A DNA stretch of 30,890 nucleotides from Phoronis australis (lineage: Eukaryota > Phoronida > Phoronidae): positions 348,597 through 379,486 of the forward strand of contig NMRA01000413.1 in assembly GCA_002633005.1 (NCBI GenBank), given 5' to 3'. The position numbers and the translations under genes are program-made. A model generated the notes under the pieces. That model saw nothing but the letters and a program-made list of their open reading frames with translations. It was not told the DNA's origin and searched no databases. Shown here in pieces: positions 10,914 through 19,580 of the stretch (position 1 is the first letter of the stretch; each line of letters begins with the position of its first letter).

Positions 10914-11739
10914 ATGAAGTTACACCAATTAACGTTCACCCGTTGTATGTAGAAAAGCCCTGTAACAAGGCCGAATGTAGGTTACCCGACACAAAAGAGC
11001 AACTGCACTCAACAAGAGAAAACAAGCGTTATAAATGCTTTAGACCTTAGTGTTTCATATTTTATGTTTACTGTTCCTCGCATTTAAAATAGACTAGGGA
11101 CGTTCTGTTGGCGAGAGTAACTGAGCTTAATATCGACGAGAGCAAAGACATTTTTTGAAACAGAGGGCAATCCGCAGGTAAGATGGCAGCTAGCCACTCA
11201 GTATTCTAAAGAAACGAAAGAAATGAAGAAAATAAAAGAAACAGCAAGGAGTTTTTAATCTTTAATTTCCAGTAGCGTGGGGCATAGCAAAGGCAGTAAA
11301 CTGACTTGTACATCAAAGATCACCAGGTGGTAAATTTAGTTCTGTTTCTGGTGTGAGATCTTAATTAGGTGAACAACGATTAGTGCTTTATGGGCATACT
11401 CACAAAGTACTTGCAGTTTTTCACTTCTTTGAGTAGTCGTATAACTGGTCCGATGTGGACTAGCTGCGTCCACGAAGCTTTTTAAGTCGCCAAGTTAATG
11501 GATGCTTTGTAACACTCGGTGGATACGTGTAAATCAATCTCCGGTGCTCGAGCCTGTAACAAAGCAGGTCACTCTGTGCTCGAGTTACGTCACTCAGCTG
11601 CTATGAACTTTTCAGCGGGTTCAATCAAAGATCAAAATATACTTGGATCAACTGACCCGGATAAATTTGATAGTTACGCGCAGTGCTGCAGTGGGGCGAA
11701 GGCGTAGCCAACCACATTTAGCATTTGAACACAGCACCG
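10914..11739. other. Non-coding stretch between two transposons
   Basis: No gene or repeat is recognised. The open frames at 10847-11050 and 11519-11707 (plus) are short and without motifs; the first begins inside the transposon end. Confidence 0.5.
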
Positions 11740-12472
11740 CAGTGGCGGATCTACGGGGGGGTTCAGGGGGTTTAAACCCCCCCCCCTTGGGCCAGGACCC
11801 AAAATAAAAAAACCAAAAACGTCATCAGCAAAACAAAAACGACACCACCAGCGTGTGTAAACCCCAAGTAAACCAACTTGGAAAAAAATTGAGGGAGGGG
11901 GGGTTCACACTGAAAATATAATTTTTTGCATTCCGAATTGTTGTTATGAAAATCAACGCATTTGGAGTCTTCGTGGCTCATCGGCAAAACGCGCGGAGAT
12001 CAATTGTGATCACGCTTCCGTCGACACTTCTGAAGTAGCCAAGCATTTTAGCTGGATCCACCGCTGAAAGAGCAGCTCTATAGCTAATTTCTTTAGGTAA
12101 CTAGCTTCTTTACTTTAAGATATAATTTGATTTGATTAGGGGAAATACTGTGGTGCCGCAACCCTGATATTCAGTCAAATTTACGTGCAGCGTTTTTACT
12201 TCATTTGTCATGCCGTGTCATTCCATTATACCCCACACGTTTTTGTAACTCGAATTTGACTGGTGTATAGTAAAGTTGCCGTGCGCAATACAAACAGTGT
12301 ACATGTACATGTAATATTTTTGAAAAGAACTAGTTTTGCGAAGAATTGCTATTGTCGCGGGCGCTGTGGTCTGGTCGCGGAACCGTTTGAAGATGCACTC
12401 TAACAAGTTATGTCTATACAAAGAATGACCAAGGCGGCACTCACATTGACAAAGTGACCGCATTCGCGAACA

Positions 12473-12865
12473 GTGTACAGTACCAGAAATTGCGGGGAGG
12501 CTGTATTTTTACAGCAAAGTCTTGCGGAACTCGTGCGATGTTCAATAGGCATCCTAAGGAGCTCTAGTTCCGACCTCAACACCTACCGTCTCTCTACCTG
12601 CAATAACCACCACTGCCGTCTTCTATACTGGGAATTTCCGCAGAAAGGCCCACCCGATGAAACGCCCACTGCCCATGGGCATTTATTTGATGTTAGTACT
12701 TGGGGTTTCAAGCGTTCGGACATTGAGACGTTTATTCCGATAATGGCAAGATCGTGGGATACATCGTCTAGGTTTGAAGTAGTTCATGATGAACGGATAA
12801 AATTTAGTTGCGCATGTAAGTCTTTTGAATGGACTTGGCAACCTCAGGGGCTTAGTGCCAATTGA
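12473..12865 (+). other. 130-codon open frame of unknown origin inside the hAT-like element
   Basis: This is the longest plus-strand frame in the element; residues 75-130 include 'GFKRSDIETFIPIMARSW' and end in TGA. I do not recognise a family. It lies just upstream of the hAT transposase remnant, which is in another frame from 12848, so it could be an upstream exon, an intron or chance. No BED finger or other hAT N-terminal signature is visible. Confidence 0.3.
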
Positions 12866-13366
12866 GCTGCCAAACGACATTGTAGAGGCTTACAAGCTCA
12901 TTGACACAGCAGTTGGCGAAGTGCAAGCGTTGGAAACAAACATCGAATATGTCTAGGTAAAATGGTTCCAAGATAAGCAAGCCATTGGATCTTATATACA
13001 GATTCCTGGGCAGTTCAGACAACAGCAGGATAGGACTAATGTTTCTGAAGAAATACCCTCGTAATAAGTTATAATTCTACACAATTTGTACATAATGTCG
13101 GTTTTTATGCTTGTGTACAATGAAAACGAAATAGAAATTATTTTTGGTCATGCCAAATTTACCCAATACAGCAGAAGGTCTACGAGCGCACAAAAACTGA
13201 TTCTGGTTTGTATTTCCACTTGGCTCTATCTGCTTCATATCCAAAATTAATTTCACGTAGTGCGTAGTTAAATTTGTACTCAATACTTGTTTCTTCCAGT
13301 GAGTACTACAGAACGGTGCGAAAACCCTTCCTAGACAACCTCTCGCAGCAGTTGACGCCCAGATGT
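12848..13366 (+). pseudogene. hAT transposase remnant (exons 12848-13060 and 13300-13366)
   Basis: From a possible acceptor (CCTCAG, ending 12847) the frame reads '...LPNDIVEAYKLIDTAVGEVQ...', meets an in-frame TAG at 12954-12956, and continues '...KWFQDKQAIGSYIQ...RTNVSEEIPS'. A GT at 13061 and a TTTCTTCCAG acceptor ending at 13299 define a 239-bp phase-2 intron. Joining gives an uninterrupted 'S-EYYRTVRKPFLDNLSQQL', the YYR..PFLD..I..L signature found in P52rIPK/ZMYM-like hAT transposases just before the conserved C-terminal region. Recognition rests on that motif and on the preceding helix-rich 'Q.R.N' segment. The catalytic and dimerisation regions are not visible, so this is a dead fragment. 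The exact 3' limit of homology is uncertain. Confidence 0.6.
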
Positions 13367-13455
13367 ATAAAATACACGTATGAGCAACCACTGGGCATTA
13401 AAAAGTGTCTAGAGAGAGGTTTTCAATTCAAAAGTTTTTGCGTAGTACGCTTTAG

Positions 13456-13735
13456 GTCTCGCGACGGACCAGGCCAGCTTGATTTGTGTAGATATTGAGT
13501 TTCAGTGTACTTGTGGTCCATCGACGAACTAGTCTTGTGATGTTTTTTTTTTTACCAAAGTGTGCTTTGTAAAACTATTTATCTCAGCCAGTACTGTTTG
13601 GTCCAGCGACATATCGACTAGTTTTATAAGAATAATAAGCACAGGTGTACTTTTGGTCTCGTGACGGACCAGGCCAGCCTTTTTGTGTACTCTCAGTGTA
13701 CATGTGGTCCCTCTGCGAACTGGTACTGTTTATCT
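13456..13735. repeat. Irregular short repeats (GGTC..CGACG.AC family)
   Basis: At least five related words occur: GGTCTCGCGACGGACCAGGC (13456), GGTCCATCGACGAACTAGT (13516), GGTCCAGCGACATATCGAC (13601), GGTCTCGTGACGGACCAGGC (13657) and GGTCCCTCTGCGAACTGGT (13707). Units 1-2 and 4-5 form a larger direct repeat with the 'CAGTGTAC.TGTGGTCC' word between them. The repeats lie within the hAT-like element, downstream of its transposase remnant. Confidence 0.65.
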
Positions 13736-14091
13736 TTTCACCACGATGTACAGAATGTTTTGGTTTCGTGAAACTGTTTTCAGATGATTCGTTTGCAGAT
13801 ACATTTGACGTTTTTCAATTGTTGTCAACGTGATTCAGCTTAATAAAGTGATACTTAATTGTTTATTGTCGCTTTTAATAATATACTATGAGATGAGATT
13901 ACCATCGTTTGCCAGTTTTTCTTATAAAGAGACAGAACACATGTTTATTTCCAGACTAACAGTGCATGTCTTCGTTCTTAAACAACTCGAGGCTGCTGTT
14001 ACGCGATCATCTGATATTCAATTTTTTACTCCCCGTCGGTGCTCCTTATGCTCTTGATCATTTGGTAGTTGTCTAAACCCCACACACACAC

Positions 14092-14134
14092 CACACCTTT
14101 TCATATACGCCTTTTCGTATGCTAAAAAGGTGTG
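14092..14134. repeat. Imperfect hairpin
   Basis: CACACCTTTT (14092-14101) pairs with AAAAAGGTGTG (14124-14134). An inner ATACG/CGTAT pair closes a short loop. It follows a short CA-rich run. I see no surrounding gene or terminator logic; it may be a small palindromic repeat. Confidence 0.5.
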
Positions 14135-14334
14135 TATAAGCAGATGTTCCAACAAAAATTTTTGCTGGTGGCGTGACTCATACCCAGATGTGCACAAATA
14201 TGGTTTCACGAAACTTATGAGCAACGCTCATGCGACGAAATCGAGAAGGGTTTTAAATTATCTTAAGAAAAACTCAAGAGACATGTTAAGTGCCAAAAAC
14301 TTACCAGGATGCATGGAAATTTCACTACTTAGTA

Positions 14335-14726
14335 CTTAGTATTTGTATTTGTGTTGAAGGCCTCTGGCCCAAAGTACAATAAACAAAACAATTAATCAGG
14401 CACATTTGCACAAGCAGTCAACCCATTTAAGAGTTGTTCTCGTCTTTTAAGGGCAAAATACACATATTTAACAGCAGATATACCTGGATTAGCGAGCAGG
14501 CGTATACAGGATTCTTGAGTTGGATGCCTCCATTGAACTTCCTTCATAAAACGTGACCTAAGTTCACAATATCCCTTGCAAACCAACAGGAAATGGTATT
14601 CATCCTCTACAAGACCATCATTGCAAGCCATACATAATCTATTGTAATATTCCACTTTCTCGTGTCTACCCACTTCCACTTGTAGTCTGTGGTTGGAGCA
14701 ACGTAAACGAGTNCCCCTTACCGAAA
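14335..14726 (-). pseudogene. Non-LTR retrotransposon (LINE) ORF2 C-terminus and 3' tail
   Basis: A minus-strand frame (stop at 14392-14394) reads 'TRLRCSNHRLQVEVGR...RLCMACNDG...EDEYHFLLVCKGY'. This is the Cys-x2-Cys...His-x4-Cys module that ends many animal LINE ORF2 proteins after the reverse transcriptase. Below the stop, the 3' untranslated part contains 'TTTGGGCCAGAGGCCTTCAA' and ends in 'ACAAATACAAATACTAAG', a short reiterated tail typical of such elements. Everything upstream (endonuclease, reverse transcriptase) is missing; the copy is cut at the right end of the hAT-like element. An undetermined base at 14713 falls in the first codons. It is a 5'-truncated, dead copy. Confidence 0.8.
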
Positions 14727-14748
14727 ACGTAGATCCGCCACTGAGCAC

Positions 14749-15117
14749 CTACGCCCTGTAAGTGACATTTAGTGCTCGAGGTGATACGGTGGGCTTTGGG
14801 CGCTTACTTGCCTCTAATTTTACCACTACGGCACTAGTAACAAAAGTCAAGAGAATCGATTCAACGATGGTAGCGTGACGTAATGCACCATGGTAATGTA
14901 CGTGAATTAGTTTGTTTACCATACATTCAAGATGAAAGACGAAACCATGGACTCGTGTATTTAACGACCGCTCAATTCTTTGTGTACGCGACCTAGATTT
15001 TTTCAAAGATTCGAGGTATGTATGGGAGTCACGTCGTTTTCTGTGTGGAGTCTTCTTGTACCCTCTCCTGCCTTTGCTGAATAAAGCTGCGTTTCGCCCT
15101 TTTTGACTGAATAACAC
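14749..15117 (-). other. 122-codon open frame of unknown origin
   Basis: The frame is uninterrupted and basic at its N-terminus (many Arg/Lys), with a hydrophobic segment near residues 87-98. No domain is recognised. It begins next to the hAT-like element and could be chance. Confidence 0.2.
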
Positions 15118-15267
15118 AAGTCACACGACATTTCTTACCGTAACATGATTCTATTTTCTTTACTAACTCAAGTCATAGGCAAATGAATGCGTACACGACG
15201 CCCTATTTTCAAATTCAGTTTCCTTCTCGAGTCGTTGATGCATGGGTGCCGCAGCACAAGAAAAAGT

Positions 15268-15320
15268 GGGGCTATAGCCCCCAGCCCCCTTGTGGTGCAC
15301 CGCCCATACACCGTGGGCGG
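15268..15320. repeat. GC-rich hairpin cluster
   Basis: A perfect 14-bp palindrome GGGGCTATAGCCCC (15268-15281) is followed by CCGCCCA (15300-15306) pairing with TGGGCGG (15314-15320). The surroundings are AT-rich, so this patch stands out. It may be the tip of an unrecognised palindromic repeat. Confidence 0.6.
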
Positions 15321-16607
15321 CGCAGTACTGCAAAATTAAGCCCTCTATGGTGCGCCTCCCATGTTAGATGGTTTCGATGTTCTTGCTGGTAACTGAAATA
15401 GGTTTCTATCACGGTAAGGAATATTACGATACTGGTTTTATGAGATTAACAGGTCTGTTTCGATTTTCGTTCTTAACTGGATGAAACTGGGAGAAATGCT
15501 TGAAGTAGACAAGGAATGTTCGAGATTAACCGAGATACTACAATGAAACCTGAAAAAGAAAAAATAGACTATAAAAAGTGGCGTTTACAGATTTTTTTTA
15601 CGTGAAGTAATCGAGTTTCGCGTAAGTAGTGGTTGCTGCTGGTGGATAGCTTTAACTTATTTTAGTCACTTGGCTTTGTTTGAAGTAACTTGTGTCATAA
15701 GTTGAGTGTGGGTTCAGTTTAAAAGATAGCTATGTTTTGTGATTGTGCGCGGAGAGAGAATGATTAAATCCAGTAATTAATTTACTCATAATAACCACCA
15801 TAATACAAATGAAACATGTTGTTAATTAAGTACACTAACAATGGAGAAGAGTAACTACGCTAGCGCCCTCTGTACGTGTAACTTCAACAATTAGCAACCG
15901 TCTTATCTGCTATTCAATCTGTAGGACTCGACACTCGCTAGGTGACAGTCTCGTTGGTTGATCCTAACTGTACTAACACACACTGTAGGCCTACTGCGAC
16001 AATGTACGAGATGGTCACAGTCCTCCTGACACAACACAAGTCGATCTGTAGCATCGCTCTGTCCACGATACACTACGCTAGCCATAGTCCTTCGTTACTC
16101 AACGACACGTGTAGGCAGCATCTGACTATCCACAGTTCAACTGGCAAGCTTTTAGTTAACTTTCTGTTCAGTAATCTTTGCCCTTGCCAAGGTCCTCTCT
16201 AGAATCTTCCACGACATGGCTCTGTTATGCTTAACATGATTTCTTCAGTTCACTGAAGCATGTCCTATTGATTCAACTACTCAACTACATCTGACTGTCT
16301 CCCAGTCAGCTGCCCCAGTTATGATAATGCGCTTACTTAACGACTGGCTAACAAAAACTATATGATCTAATATTATCATACCACTGGCTGTTAGAATATG
16401 ATCTCTGAAATTTCGTGAAGCTTACAGTACATTTACCCCTGAACACAAGAGGTAAACATCATCTTAAAACACACGTAAACAAGTTCTACCCCATGGTTTT
16501 AAAAGTTCACATGCACAACTTTTGGGCAACTTCAATGGAACTAACTTTACTAATTACATAATGTTACATATTGATATATTGATGTAATTGTTAGTTCCTG
16601 TTGTGGT

Positions 16608-16799
16608 TTGAGAGGCCAGTGGCCAGCCGCATTAAGTAATCTGCAGAGGTACAGGCTAGCATTGTATGCAAATGTGGAACTTGTAATGGGTGCTGTCAGA
16701 GACTGTCAGCCAAGAGTTAGTGTGTGGATTCTACAAGAAAAAGTCAAGTCTGAGAGTGCCAGAGATCTGTCTAGTTATGAACTGGAGGACATGAAGTAA
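16608..16799 (+). other. Short open frame, unknown, possibly a transposon remnant
   Basis: Residues 12-63 ('NLQRYRLALYANVELV...' to '...SSYELEDMK') look protein-like in composition. After the TAA the same frame continues 'EWGERGMIGPWLRQ'. This could be a decayed retroelement protein with a stop, but I do not recognise a family. Confidence 0.25.
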
Positions 16800-17535
16800 G
16801 AGTGGGGTGAACGTGGAATGATTGGACCCTGGCTGAGACAGATGGTCTCATGTAAATAGCTGTGTGTCGTGCAGTCACATGTGTGTCTGTAACGTTGTAG
16901 TAGACTTTAATAGAACTGAATTCAGCTCACTCGACATTGGTACAATAGAAGAGGACAATTGGAAACATGATTAAAAAGCAAAGATCTGCTAGAACTCTCG
17001 AGTATTTCCGACTCTACCAGAACGATAGACTTTCTTTAAATTGACAGTGCTTACAGTTTGCCTAATTATGTAACATCGTGCGTGTCATTGTCTCGTTGAT
17101 TCATAATTGTTCGTGATGTCGGCTGGTGCATGATATATCTGTTGTCATGTTGTTCGAACATGTTTATGATTTCAGTGATTTGAAACTGGGGAATTACTTT
17201 GTGACACACAGTATTTATTCTGACAACTTATTATATGCTTATTAGCCGTTAGAACTTTATTTTACAGTTAGTGCGACTATTAGTGCATTGGACTCTTTGA
17301 ACATTCAAGTTTACACTTTTTGTTTTTAAGTTTTATCAAGTCCCAAAGAGGACATGCTATAGTAATGGGTAGTAAACAAAAGCTCAATTCATTATTGTAG
17401 TAACCTTAGACCTGTTCACGTTCAAGAATGTAGGCATATGATTGGCTGTTTATGTTGATTATGTATTATCCAATCAGAATTCAGTTAATAATAAAATTAA
17501 AACCTCTTCCTCTAACTGAAACAGGATTGAGTTCC

Positions 17536-17667
17536 GAGTAACGCTAGCACCGCGCTAAAAAGCAAGACTTCGCGAGATTACATGAGATAATGTCGCGTAT
17601 TTTAAATGAGCGCACGTGATTTTGGCTAGATTTCGCGAGGTCCGAACGTAAGGCTAGCTTGATTGAA
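17536..17667 (+). repeat. Short inverted-repeat element (MITE-like), copy A
   Basis: It begins 'GAGTAACGCTAG' and runs through 'CTAAAAAGCAAGACTTCGCG', 'AGATTACATGAGATA', 'CGTATTTTAAATGAG', 'CACGTGATTTTGGCT' and a degraded right end ('CGTAAGGCTAGCTTGATTGA'). It matches the reverse complement of the intact copy at 26431-26564 throughout its length. Confidence 0.8.
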
Positions 17668-17684
17668 CCCTACCCAGGGGAGAG

Positions 17685-17778
17685 TTCAGTAACGCTAGGA
17701 CTTCACTAAAAACAATACTTCGTGAGATTACGTTATATATTGTCGTGTATTTTAAATGAGAACACATGATCTGGCATC
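17685..17778 (+). repeat. Short inverted-repeat element (MITE-like), copy B, truncated
   Basis: It starts with the family end 'TTCAGTAACGCTAGGACTT' only about 20 bases after copy A. It matches the family through 'CGTGTATTTTAAATGAG' and 'ACATGATCTGGC', then loses homology. The right inverted end is missing. Confidence 0.75.
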
Positions 17779-18177
17779 AATAATCCACTGCATAAGTGCA
17801 GTATAAGAGAAACGTTGCTTGCAACTAAAAAAAATGTTTAGGCAGGTTTAGTAATTGACCCTTATCTTTAACTACTCCCATTCAAATCACTGTACGTCTT
17901 ATCTTATCATAATAATTTGAGTATACCGATGGTTTCTTTACAAGCAATTGCATGCTTTCTTCATTCCATACTACATAAAGCACAAGTTCTGTAGAATTAA
18001 ACAGAGTTTGTTCCGGACTTACCTTTAACCAACAGCTTCAAAATGTCCGGTGGTAATGGTCTGTCGGCCTTGTCTTATAAAAAATTCCAAATTGCAGGTT
18101 CTGGGACCAGTCAGTCAATGAGATTCCGTGACGTCATTTGTTTTCAAGTGGCACCCTCTGTTGATTTGTCGAGCTCA
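17779..18177. other. Non-coding stretch
   Basis: No gene or repeat is recognised between the truncated short element and the perfect palindrome at 18178. Confidence 0.5.
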
Positions 18178-18216
18178 TCTGTCTGGTAACCTTACCAAAG
18201 TAGGTTACCAGACAGA
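18178..18216. repeat. Perfect 15-bp-arm palindrome
   Basis: TCTGTCTGGTAACCT (18178-18192) is the exact reverse complement of 18202-18216, with a 9-base loop. The right arm and loop contain the word AAAGTAGGTTACCA, which also occurs in both arms of the 3831-6280 element. It may be a minimal deletion derivative of a transposon with those ends. Confidence 0.85.
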
Positions 18217-18323
18217 CATGTAATCCGACAGGTTCAGCTTTCAAATAATTAAGTCAAGTTGTGATTAAAATCACTTGCCAACTATCGCTATTTAAGTTTA
18301 TTAATTTTTTTATTTTTCCTTTT

Positions 18324-18540
18324 CCACCTAGGTGGAAATATTTCAAACTAGGTGGAAATTATTTTTACCCGGGTGGAAATTATTTTAACCTAGGTGGAAA
18401 TTATTTTCACCCGGGTGGAAAATATTTCAACCTAGGTGGAAATTATTTGAACCTAGGTGGAAATTATTTTCACCCGGGTGGAAACTATTTCAACCTAGGT
18501 GGAAATTGTTTTCACCTGGGTGAAAATGTTATACATCCGG
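18324..18540 (+). repeat. Left tandem array, 21-bp units
   Basis: Units read GGTGGAAATTATTTTCACCCG or GGTGGAAATTATTTNAACCTA with small variations; adjacent units meet at CCCGGG or CCTAGG. Translation gives a NYFNLGGNYFHPGG-like repeat peptide that is not evidence of a gene. The last unit decays at about 18520-18545. Confidence 0.9.
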
Positions 18541-18637
18541 GCACCTATTTTCATCTGTGTTGTGATTGGACGAAGTCTTGTAGGTGAAGGCCGATTGGGC
18601 CAGCCATTTTGTTCAACAAAGTTCAGATTAGGTTGCA

Positions 18638-18814
18638 ATGTCGGCGTCTTATCTGCCTCTTGGATTTGCCGCGGACTTTAACAGAGACAGTGTGATTACG
18701 TATTACGCCTAGTTCCAAAACAACTCTCTGAATAAAGTTGCCAGATTTCAGCAACGAACCCAAGCCATTAACAAATATAGTGTATGGCGTAGAATGTTGA
18801 GAAATTTCCGATAA
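18638..18814 (+). pseudogene. Short broken reading frame in the foldback loop
   Basis: From ATG 18638 a 58-codon frame reads 'MSASYLPLGFAADFNRDSVI...', is broken by TAG at codon 25 (18710-18712), and continues '...NKVARFQQRTQAINKYSVW' to TAA at 18812-18814. Composition and continuity across one stop suggest real past coding. The 'VI.YY' and C-terminal 'WRRMLRNFR' pattern is reminiscent of a helix-turn-helix leader of a mobile-element protein, but I cannot assign a family. It is the only coding-like content in the loop. Confidence 0.35.
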
Positions 18815-18863
18815 ATAAATGACAGATTATTGTTGTTGTCCAAAAGCCTCACCCTTCCCGTGC

Positions 18864-19394
18864 CGGGTGAAAATAATTTCCACCTAGGTTGAAATAGTTT
18901 CCACCCGGGTGAAAATAATTTCCACCTAGGTTGAAATAGTTTCCACCCGGGTGAAAATAATATCCACCTAGGTTGAAATAGTTTCCACCCGGGTGAAAAT
19001 AATTTCCACCTTGGTTGAAATAGTTTCCACCCGGGTGAAAATAATTTTCACCTAGGTTGAAATAATTTCCACCCAGGTGAAAATAGTTTCCACCTAGGTT
19101 GAAATAGTTTCCACCCGGGTGAAAATAATTTCCACCTAGGTTGAAATAGTTTCCACCCGGGTGAAAATAATTTTCACCTAGGTTGAAATAATTTCCACCC
19201 AGGTGAAAATAGTTTCCACCTAGATTGAAATAGTTTCCACCCGGGTGAAAATAATTTCCACATAGGTTGAAATAGTTTCCACCCGGGTGAAAATAATTTT
19301 CACCTAGGTTGAAATAATTTCCATCCAGGTGAAAATAGTTTCCACCCAGGTGAAAATAGTTCCCACCTAGGTTGAATTATTTCCACTTAGGTGG
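18864..19394 (-). repeat. Right tandem array, 21-bp units, inverted relative to the left array
   Basis: Plus-strand units alternate GGTGAAAATAATTTCCACC and GGTTGAAATAGTTTCCACC around CCTAGG and CCCGGG, exactly the reverse complement of the left array's 42-bp period. A secondary pattern is visible: a block with 'CACCCAGGTGAAAATAGTTT' recurs at about 19070, 19197 and 19323, every ~126 bp, so three 42-bp units have been amplified together. Confidence 0.9.
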
Positions 19395-19580
19395 AAAATG
19401 AAAAAATGAAAATATAATTAAACTAAAGTAGCGATGATACTTTCGGGCCACCGTACTTGCCAACTTACTTGTTTGTTCAACAGTAGGCACTTGTTTATCC
19501 GACAGAATCTGTCAAATTGTCATATCTGTTTCGAAAACCACTGCATATTTGACTTGACTTGACGAATTACATGTCCCTTT

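Larger units (their letters stand above)
11740..14743. mobile_element. hAT-like DNA transposon with perfect 16-bp inverted ends
   Basis: The left end CAGTGGCGGATCTACG (11740-11755) is the exact reverse complement of 14728-14743. 'CAGTGGCGGATC' is a terminal sequence I associate with animal hAT elements. A 6-base direct repeat AGCACC lies at 11733-11738 and 14744-14749. It is offset by one base from the left end, so a perfect 8-bp duplication is not preserved. Inside is a decayed hAT transposase remnant (12848-13366). A LINE 3' end fills the last part up to the right terminus. A further imperfect inverted end at 12050-12066 (GCTGGATCCACCGCTG) could mean that a 327-bp deletion derivative (11740-12066) is nested or adjacent. 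Confidence 0.65.
15118..17535. other. Largely unexplained non-coding stretch
   Basis: It holds a GC-rich hairpin cluster at 15268-15320 and a short open frame at 16608-16799 that I cannot assign. The rest is AT-rich with no recognisable exon, RNA gene or repeat end. Confidence 0.5.
18284..19435. mobile_element. Foldback-type element with inverted tandem arrays
   Basis: A left array (18324-18540, about 10 units) and a right array (18864-19394, about 25 units) are built from the same 21-bp unit but in opposite orientations. The junctions alternate between CCTAGG and CCCGGG, giving a 42-bp higher-order period. Outside the arrays, about 40 bp of inverted flank also match (ATCGCT at 18284-18289, AGCGAT at 19430-19435, with similar T-rich sequence between). 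Long inverted termini made of tandem repeats around a unique loop are the hallmark of foldback elements such as Drosophila FB or sea urchin TU. An 11-base direct repeat ACTTGCCAACT touches the left end (18273-18283) and recurs at 19455-19465. Confidence 0.8.

Noticed and set aside
13077-13391. 104-codon minus-strand frame
   Set aside because: It lies over the inferred intron and second exon of the hAT transposase remnant and has no motif.
18261-18587. 108-codon frame with NYFNLGG/NYFHPGG repeats
   Set aside because: It is the translation of the 21-bp tandem array. A multiple-of-three unit keeps any frame open.
18324-19394. CRISPR array
   Set aside because: Units are contiguous 21-bp repeats with no unique spacers, arranged in inverted halves in eukaryotic DNA.
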